DNA of 64,000 nt. Origin: Symbiodinium natans. Its lineage: Eukaryota > Sar > Dinophyceae > Suessiales > Symbiodiniaceae. The position numbers and the translations under genes are program-made. Below the pieces are notes generated by a model, which was not told the DNA's origin, did not search any database, and saw nothing but the letters and a program-made list of their open reading frames with translations. The DNA lies in assembly GCA_905221605.1 (NCBI GenBank), contig CAJNDS010002255.1:148501-212500 (forward strand). The letters are read 5' to 3'. Positions 57,170 through 64,000 of the stretch are shown piece after piece (positions within the stretch are counted from its first letter, which is position 1; each line of letters starts with the position of its first letter).

Positions 57170-58980
57170 TGTGCCCCTTACTACTCTAGACCCTCCACCT
57201 GACAACCCGAAACCCGAAACGCCCAATTCAAGGCCCTTTAGCCCCTAAACCCCCCACCTGACCCTGAACCCTAAACCCCAAACCCTGAACCCTAAACCCA
57301 AAACCCCAAACACTCAACCCTAAAGCCTAAACCCTAAAGAAGCTGGGGCCCAATGCCAGGAGGGCGGAGGCCGTGAGCGTGAGGCAGCCAATGTGGCGCC
57401 GGCCTTCCCGGTGGGGGCGTTGACCAAGTATAAGTTCTTGGGTTTAGGGTTTAGGGTTTAGGGTTTAGGGTTTAGGGTTTAGGGTTCTTGAGGGAGGGGT
57501 TCAAGGGGGGCATATATCCCAAGGTTCCCGAATACTAACTACCACACCCGAAGGCTCCCTAAGCTTCCCTGAGGTTTCCTAGGTACCTATATACCCCCCA
57601 TGACCCCCCATGACCCCCCCCCCTCCCCCTTAAGAACGCTATAAATCAGTAGGGCCCGGATGCAGGGCTGTAGGATACTTGCGATGCTGAACTTCTTGAT
57701 GGTCCAACAGCCCAACACTGTAGACGACTCCGGGATCAAAACTTCTGCCCACTGTCAGCAGCAGAAAAACGCGAATTCCTAACCTCGACCCCTAAACCCT
57801 GAACCCTAAACCCTATAACCCGGCCTTCGCCCGCAAACCCTGAACCCCCAAACCCGTAAACCCCAAACCCTGGCCCCCCCAAAATCCCAAGCCACAAGCC
57901 CGACTCCCCTAAATCCTACATGTCCTTCACCCCCCTTAAATCCCAGGCCACAAACTGATCCCAAGCCCCCCCATTAACCCGAAACGCCTTTACCTTAAAC
58001 CCTAAACCCTAAAGCCTTAACCCCAAAAACCTTAAACCCTAAACCCTAAACCCTAAACCCTAAACCCCTAAACCCTAAACCCTAAACCCTTAACCCCAAA
58101 AACCCTGAATCCTAAACCCGCAACCCATCTTCCCTAAGATGCGGCTTCGGCGGGGTCTGTGGCGATTTCCAGGTTTAGGGTGTACCTGAAACCCTGTCAA
58201 CCTACAGCTTTATGCTTAAACTGTAGGTGATTGGAGTTCCAGGAAGGGCTTCGGGTTCACGAGCTGTCAGGATTCGTCGTCAAGGATGAGGGAAAGCCTT
58301 CGGGGTTGAACAGGTCTTGGGGCTTCTTTACGGCCTTGGGGACATTTCGGGTCTACCGCGAGCCCTCAGGTCTTTAGGGCTTAAAGAGTCTTAGGGTCAG
58401 GGTTTAGGGCTTAGGGCTTAAGAAGCTCTAGGGGGGCCGGCAACCCTAAGGCCTTGCCGCGAGGCCACCATGCCACCCTGGGCGCATTCTTCGGCTCCCC
58501 TGAATTCTTGAAGCCTCGACCCTGAGATTCGAAGATTCTAAGCCCCGAACCGACCCGTAAAACTCTCAACCCTGAAATCCCTCATGCACCCACCAGCAAG
58601 GCTATGAGGACGAGGTGGGCTATGCAAAGGTCGAAGGTGCGAAGGGCGTCTAGACTTGTGTTCCAGCGTGTATCCCGTCAGAACCGTGTAGCACAACCAA
58701 GAAAGTGGCCAAGCCGCTCTCAACTTCAGTTGAAAACGGCGATGAAAAAAGTCAACATGATAAACGTTCAATACTACTAAAGCTTAAGTATGGTATATTA
58801 AAAACATATGATTTTCGATATTACAAATCAAAATTATCTTGATCTTCCCTCTCCTGACTCAGTGCAGCAAGGAGACCTTTTCCTGAGGGGGGGCCGCCCG
58901 CAAGCACGGCAAAGCTTTCTGTTTGGCTTCTCAGCCGAGGGCTGCATGCACAGGCACGTCTGCAAGGGAAGTAAAGGGGC
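57170..58980. other. degenerate telomere-like sequence, no gene resolved
   Basis: CCCTAAA-like runs (57180-57345, 57790-58130 including a nearly perfect stretch at 58025-58090), a TTTAGGG run (57440-57487) and AGGTACCTATATACCCCCC-type sequence near 57560-57630. Short GC-rich blocks (57345-57430, 58560-58760) may hold exons but I could not support any. Confidence 0.5.
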
Positions 58981-58995
58981 TCTTTGGCTGGCGTG

Positions 58996-59190
58996 GGGTT
59001 TAGGGTTTAGGGTTTAGGGTTTAGGGTTTAGGGTTTGGGGTTTAGGGTTTAGGGTTTAGGGTTTAGGGTTTAGGGTTTAGGGGTTAGGGTTTAGGGTTTA
59101 GGGTTTAGGGTTTAGGGTTTAGGGTTTAGGGTTTAGGGTTTAGGGTTTAGGGTTTAGGGTTTAGGGTTTAGGGTTTAGGGCTGAGGGCTT
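58996..59190 (+). repeat. TTTAGGG array (about 27 units)
   Basis: Nearly perfect heptamers, with one TTTGGGG and one extra-G unit. Confidence 0.95.
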
Positions 59191-59318
59191 AGGGCATAGG
59201 GTCAGAACTGGGACTCTGTCATGAAAGGCAAGCCCTTCTCTCAGCTACTCCCTCCACTAAGACTCTTTGCACTAGGACCATGACGACCACCAGCCATTGA
59301 TTGCCACTGTTCCTGCAG

Positions 59319-59690
59319 TGTATACATACATACATACGTACGTACGTACGTACATACATACATACATGCATGCATACATACATACATACATACATATAAA
59401 TATATTTTTATATTTACATATTTATATATTTAGATATTTTTATATTTATATATTTATTATGTTATATATTTAATATTTATATGTTTATATATTTATGTAT
59501 TCAGACATAGCTATTGTTTTTTGTGTTCTAGATATATGCAATATGTATGTGTGTATATTGATATATGTATACTGTACGTATATATGTACACGAACATGTG
59601 TTTTGTAGATGTTTATGTATATGAAAATGCATGTGTAATGAATTATATATATATATATGTATATTGTATATATATACATACCTATAGATG
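59319..59690 (+). repeat. CATA/CGTA repeat and AT-rich tract
   Basis: CATACATACGTACGTACG-type tetranucleotides to about 59395, then TATTTATATATTT-rich sequence to about 59500 and TATATG-like sequence to about 59690. Compositionally very different from the GC-rich flanks. Confidence 0.85.
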
Positions 59691-60005
59691 CTGCATTCCT
59701 GGCATGGGTCGCATTCCGATTGCTTTCTTACGCTCACGATGCAAGCGAAACATGTCAGCCTGACGCAACCTGCCAGGCCAACGAGTAACGAGAGACGATT
59801 CGGACCGCGGGAGCCATCAAACCACATCGCAGCCCCCAAATCCGGGGCACTCTGCGAACAAGAGGTAGACAAATCCGGGGCACTCTGCGAACAAGAGGTA
59901 GAGGTCTGTAAAGGCCGATGCCCTCTTTCTCTGTTACCCTTATACCTTGATGTAGCAGCTAGATACCCGAATAAGAACCCCCTACAAGAAGAAACGCTAC
60001 TTTGA
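59688..60005 (+). CDS. hypothetical 105-residue open frame with in-frame duplication
   Basis: An uninterrupted plus-strand frame runs from ATG at 59688 to a stop at 60005 and includes GALCEQEVDK repeated as GALCEQEVEV because of a 33-bp tandem duplication (59839-59903). The minus strand is also open here. No family recognised; it might be part of a larger exon or spurious. Confidence 0.3.
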   Translation: MLHSWHGSHSDCFLTLTMQAKHVSLTQPARPTSNERRFGPREPSNHIAAPKSGALCEQEVDKSGALCEQEVEVCKGRCPLSLLPLYLDVAARYPNKNPLQEETLL

Positions 60006-60009
60006 CCAC

Positions 60010-61600
60010 CAAGCAATAGAGGGTAGAGGGTTCAGGGTTCAGGGTTTAGCCGGGGGCGTTAGGGTCTCGGATTTAGGGTCCCCCCCAAGTCTGCGGGGTG
60101 TAGGGTTCAGGGTTCAGGGTTTGGGGATTCGGGTAGTTGTAAGAATTCGAACCCCACATGGCTACTACATCGAGGATCCTTACTTGAGGAGGTACTGTCG
60201 AAGTTTGCAGGTGGAGCGGGAACCCTGAACCCTGTAAACACTAAATCCCTACGCGGAAGCTCCATGCCAGGAACCCTCAAACCTGCCTGAAGGCAAACTT
60301 TGCGGCACTAGCCCTAAACCCTAAACCCTAAACCCTAAACCCTCAACCCTAAACCCAAAACCCTAAACCCTAAACCCTAAACCCTAAGTCGGCACTCCCG
60401 CGGTTCGACGAACCGGGAGCCGGTGGGAGCGTTGGCTCCGGGCATTAACATTGCCAGTTGCCACGGGCGGAAGGACCCCAAGGACAAGCTTCCTTTTTTG
60501 GGGCCTGCTCGGGCCTTGGGGGCATTCTCGGGCCTTTCTAGGGCCCTCTAGGGAGCTCGGGAGCTTCTAGGGGCCTTCTGGGGCCTTAGGGGGGGCCCTT
60601 TTAGGGGCCTTTTTCGGAAAAGTCTAGGGATATTAGGGGTTTCTTACAGCATCCCTCGAACGAACCTTTGGGCCCCTCCGCCGGCGGCTTCTTCAATTTC
60701 ACCTCCTGCTCAACTAGGCCTTTGCCAGTTGCAGATGCAAGCCAACAGGAGGCTGGTCACCGTTGCTGAACACATACCTGATGCTGTGCAAGGGCTCTGA
60801 ACCCAGGGCACCTAGCCTACTTTTCGGAGTCTAGGGTACATCTGAAACGGGGTGCACCATACCACGTTTACAGACCGCACGGCGTGGTGGCTCTTGGAGC
60901 ATATCCAGGCCGCACGGTTCTAAAGTGAAACATTTCACAGCCACAAACTCCGGGTGGGGAACTTCCCGAAAAATTCCGAGGATGCCTGCGCTATGCCTCC
61001 AATTAACGGAGCAGTTAGGGTCTCGGGATTTGTGGGGTTTGTAGGGTTTGTAGGGTTTGTAGGGTTTTATAGGGTTTTATAGGGTTTTATAGGGTTTTAT
61101 AGGGTTTTATAGGGTTTTATAGGGTTTTATAGGGTTTTATAGGGTTCAGGGTTTTAGGCGCATGCCTAGCACTGCCAACTCGAGAACACACCCGAGAGCC
61201 CCCCCAAACCCCCTAAACCCCCTAAACCCCCCAAACCCCCTAAACCCCCTAAACTCCCTGAACCCCCTCCCCCTACTAAAGCCCCTACTAACGCCCCGAC
61301 TAAAGCCCCGACTAAAGCCCCTGAAGCCCCCCTAAAACCTAGACCCTAAACCCTCAACTCTAAACCCTAAATCCTAAATTCTACACCCTGAACACTAAAC
61401 CCTAAAGTACAGGTTCAAGCGTGAGCGGTCATCCTCGGCAATCCAGGGTCCACCCTTTGGAGAGTAGATCAGGCGTGCTTGCCGCCATTAACCTACAAGC
61501 TCCCGCGCGTCTTTCATGCGGGGTTTTGGCGGGTTTAGAGTTTGGGGTTTAGGGTTTAAGGTTTGGGGTTTAGGGTTTAAGGTTTGGGGTTTAGGATTTG
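60010..61600. other. degenerate telomere-like and GGCC-rich sequence, no gene resolved
   Basis: CCCTAAA array at 60312-60390; GGGCCTT/GGGGCC-rich semi-repeats at 60490-60640; TAGGGTTTTA decamers at about 61033-61150; C-rich CCCCTAAA-type sequence at 61200-61400. Confidence 0.5.
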
Positions 61601-61610
61601 GGGTTTAAGG

Positions 61611-61868
61611 GTTTAGGGGTTTAGGGGTTTAGGGGTTTAGGGGTTTAGGGGTTTAGGGGTTTAGGGGTTTAGGGGTTTAGGGGTTTAGGGGTTTAGGGGT
61701 TTAGGGGTTTAGGGGTTTAGGGGTTTAGGGGTTTAGGGGTTTAGGGGTCTAGGGGTCTAGGGGTTTAGGGGTTTAGGGGTTTAGGGGTTTAGGGGTTTAG
61801 GGGTTTAGGGGTCTAGGGGTCTAGGGGTTTAGGGGTTTAGGGGTTTAGGGGTTTAGGGGTTTAGGGGT
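61611..61868 (+). repeat. octamer TTTAGGGG array (about 32 units)
   Basis: Uniform 8-bp units; TCTAGGGG appears only in adjacent pairs near 61745-61760 and 61810-61825. Confidence 0.95.
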
Positions 61869-62199
61869 TTACGGGTTTAGGGCGTGGAGTCCATCACCCC
61901 AAGGCCCAAAACCTGCTTTGCAAGACGCAGCACAACATGTGAAAGAAGGGGTGGGGGGGGGGCTTCTCTAACTGTAAAACTGAGGAATAAATATTCTCTG
62001 TATATAATACTGAGGAATAAATATGTACCACATATATATATATATATAAGGAAATATCGAGTATATAGATATGAAAATGTATGTGTATATGTATATGTAT
62101 ATGTATCCGCCGACCCCAGCCGGGGGCGGCGTCCCCCGCTCCACCCGCCCTCCATGGCCCTCGACCCCCATGGCCCCCATGGTCCATGGCCCCATGGCT

Positions 62200-62760
62200 C
62201 CTGGCGGAATGTCTCCATGCTTCGACGGCCTACTTTGTGGCTCCTGGCCCCATGGCCCCATTTAAAGGGCCCCAGTGCATGCCCGCCCCCCCATGGCCCC
62301 CAATGTCTCCATGCTTCGACGGCCAACCCCCTACTTTGTAACTCCTGGCCCCATGGCCCCATGGTCCCCTAGCCCTATGCCTCTAGACCCAATCAAATGA
62401 CTTTAAAGGGCCCCGGTGCATGCCCGCCCGCTCCGCCCTCCCCGCTCCACCCGCCCTCCATCCTCCATGGCCCCATGGCTCCTGGCGCCATGGCCCCAAT
62501 GTCTCCATGCTTCGACGGCCAACCCCCTACTTTGTGGCTCCTGGCCCCATGGCCCCATGGTCCCCTGGCCCTGTGCCTCTAGACCCAATCAAATGACTTT
62601 AAAGGGCCCCAGTGCATGCCCGCCCGCTCCGCCCGCTCCGCTTGCTCCGCCCTTCCCCCGCTCCACCCGCCCTCCATGGCCCTCGACCCCCATGGCCCCC
62701 ATGGACCCATCCCTTCGACCTCCATGGCCCCCATGGACCGATGGCTCCTATGAGCTTCGG
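62200..62760 (+). repeat. CCATGGCCCC-rich repeat with about 200-bp higher-order period
   Basis: TTTAAAGGGCCCC, CAGTGCATGCCCGCC, GTCTCCATGCTTCGACGG and TACTTTGTGGCTCCTGGCCC recur in the same order about every 200 bp. NcoI-like CCATGG palindromes are dense. Open frames here are repeat artefacts. Confidence 0.85.
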
Positions 62761-63139
62761 GTTTAGGGTTTTCTTGGACGTTTAGGGTTTAGGGTTTCAG
62801 GGTGTAAGGGTTGTAAGTTTAGGTTTCGGGGTTCCGGGTTTCGGCATTGAGGTTGTAGGGTTTTGGGTTTAGGGCCTTCAGCGTGCCATCAGCAAGACTC
62901 TCTTAGATCTGGGGTCGGCGGCACTGGCGGTAGCCATTAAATCGGGCAGCGCGAGGTCCCCAAAGGACCGAGCAAATGCGGACCTTCTAGCCCGGGTCGT
63001 CCCGGGAATAGCCTTGCTGGCCTCTGGCCTTCTGCGAAGCAGAATTAGGCCGGACGCCAGTGCCGCCGACCCCCGCGTGCCGCCGGTGAACGGTTTTTTT
63101 TTCGTGGTTTTTTGCGTCGCCACGGAGGCCCCCAGAGGG

Positions 63140-63516
63140 CGCGCATCATGAGCATCAGCGGGTCCAGCCCGGGACCCCCAGGCGCGCATCAGGAGCATCA
63201 GCGGCTCCCGGGGCGGGACCCCGGGGGCGCATCAGGAGCATGATGCCCCCCAAAGGGCGGGCATAAGCGATGTGTCTAAGCCCGGGGCTAGGAAAAGGGG
63301 AGTTTAGGGGCCTTATAAAGTGCTTAGAAACTTTAAGGGAGTCTGGGAGCCTCAAACGAGTTTAGGGGCCTGAAAATGCTTAGAAACTTTAAGGGAGTTG
63401 AGGAGCCTCGAACGCTTAGAGATTTTAAGGGAGTTTATAGGGGCCTCAAAATGCTTAGAAACTGCTCGCCCCGCGCTCCTGCCTGCGCTGCCCGCCCATG
63501 GGCGCAGCCCCTTAAA

Positions 63517-63570
<54 letters not shown>

Positions 63571-63585
63571 GTATATATATGTATG
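63140..63585 (+). repeat. three adjacent short repeats
   Basis: 63140-63245: about 45-bp units with GCATCAGGAGCATCAGCGG. 63302-63467: about 55-bp units with ATGCTTAGAAACTTTAAGGG. 63516-63585: (TATATG)n. A possible minus-strand block at about 62880-63060 (SFGDLALPDLMATASAADP) was not supported further. From 63660 to the window end the sequence is degenerate telomere-like with a G run at 63888-63909. Confidence 0.8.
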
Positions 63586-64000
63586 TGTATGAGTCACCCG
63601 GGGGTCTGTCTTTTCGTTCGGAACCAGTCCAAATCATCCCACCAAGCCTCCAAGCCCTCAACCCGATTAGGGTTTAGGGTTCAGGGTTCAGGGTTGAGGG
63701 TTTAGGGTTTAGGGTTTAGAGCTTGGGTTTAGGGCTTAGGTTTAGGGCCTAGGGTTGGGGTTTAGGGCTGCCCCAAAACCCCGAAGCCCGCCCCCTCCTA
63801 ACAGACACCCTCACCTCTTGAGCCCGGCTTAAAAACCCCTCAACACACCTTCGAACTCCCTAAAACGTACACAGCAGCTTCAGGGGGCGGGGGGGGGGGG
63901 GGGGGGGGGGTACATACCCTAAACCCTAAATGCTCAAAAACCCCAAGCCCTAACCCTAGACCCTAAACCTTAAACCCCACACCCTAACCCTAAACCCACC

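Overview
The window looks like nuclear DNA of a dinoflagellate, most likely from the Symbiodiniaceae or a close relative; that assignment is an inference. Four things point to it. The telomere-type heptamer TTTAGGG (or CCCTAAA) recurs throughout in both orientations. Exons are very small and widely separated. Many reconstructed 5' splice sites are GC or GA instead of GT, a known dinoflagellate habit. The 29-residue RNase-inhibitor-like LRR protein is also typical. I saw no rRNA, tRNA, CRISPR array, bacterial operon or intact autonomous transposon.

The main result is that genes are hidden between telomere-like tracts. Most long open frames are low-complexity or shadow frames. By requiring AG acceptors, GC/GT/GA donors and unbroken codon phase from exon to exon, I rebuilt several genes by hand. 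They are a coiled-coil gene (1.95-2.70 kb, minus, with more exons on both sides); a lipase/LRR fusion (4.9-9.8 kb, minus); a second coiled-coil gene (9.86-10.78 kb, minus); a small plus-strand gene (19.8-20.7 kb); a KH-domain RNA-binding protein (21.5-23.3 kb, minus); a complete LSM4-like gene in six exons (24.2-25.4 kb, minus); and unnamed multi-exon genes at 29.2-29.8, 33.0-34.6, 39.7-40.4 and 42.7-43.1 kb (minus) and 55.9-57.1 kb (plus). LSM4 and KH are confirmed by family motifs. The others rest on splice-phase consistency only.

Between and inside these genes lie degenerate or perfect telomere-like arrays, several families of about 80-110 bp palindromic MITE-like elements (copies in LSM4 and KH introns and just after the stop codon of the 55.9-57.1 kb gene), and large satellites. 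A 1.7 kb segment at 43.27-45.00 kb has near-identical long terminal inverted repeats and a perfect 10-bp flanking direct repeat, so it is probably a non-autonomous DNA transposon that carries minisatellites. Other large repeats are a two-copy array of 10-bp units (34.8-35.7 kb), a 0.6 kb (TG)n tract followed by 42-bp and 95-bp satellites (46.6-50.0 kb), and homogenised blocks of variant telomere heptamers and octamers.

Limits: translations of short exon-like blocks often look plausible on both strands, so blocks I could not chain are given as unresolved regions with low confidence. All splice sites are inferred by eye and no expression or homology search was possible.
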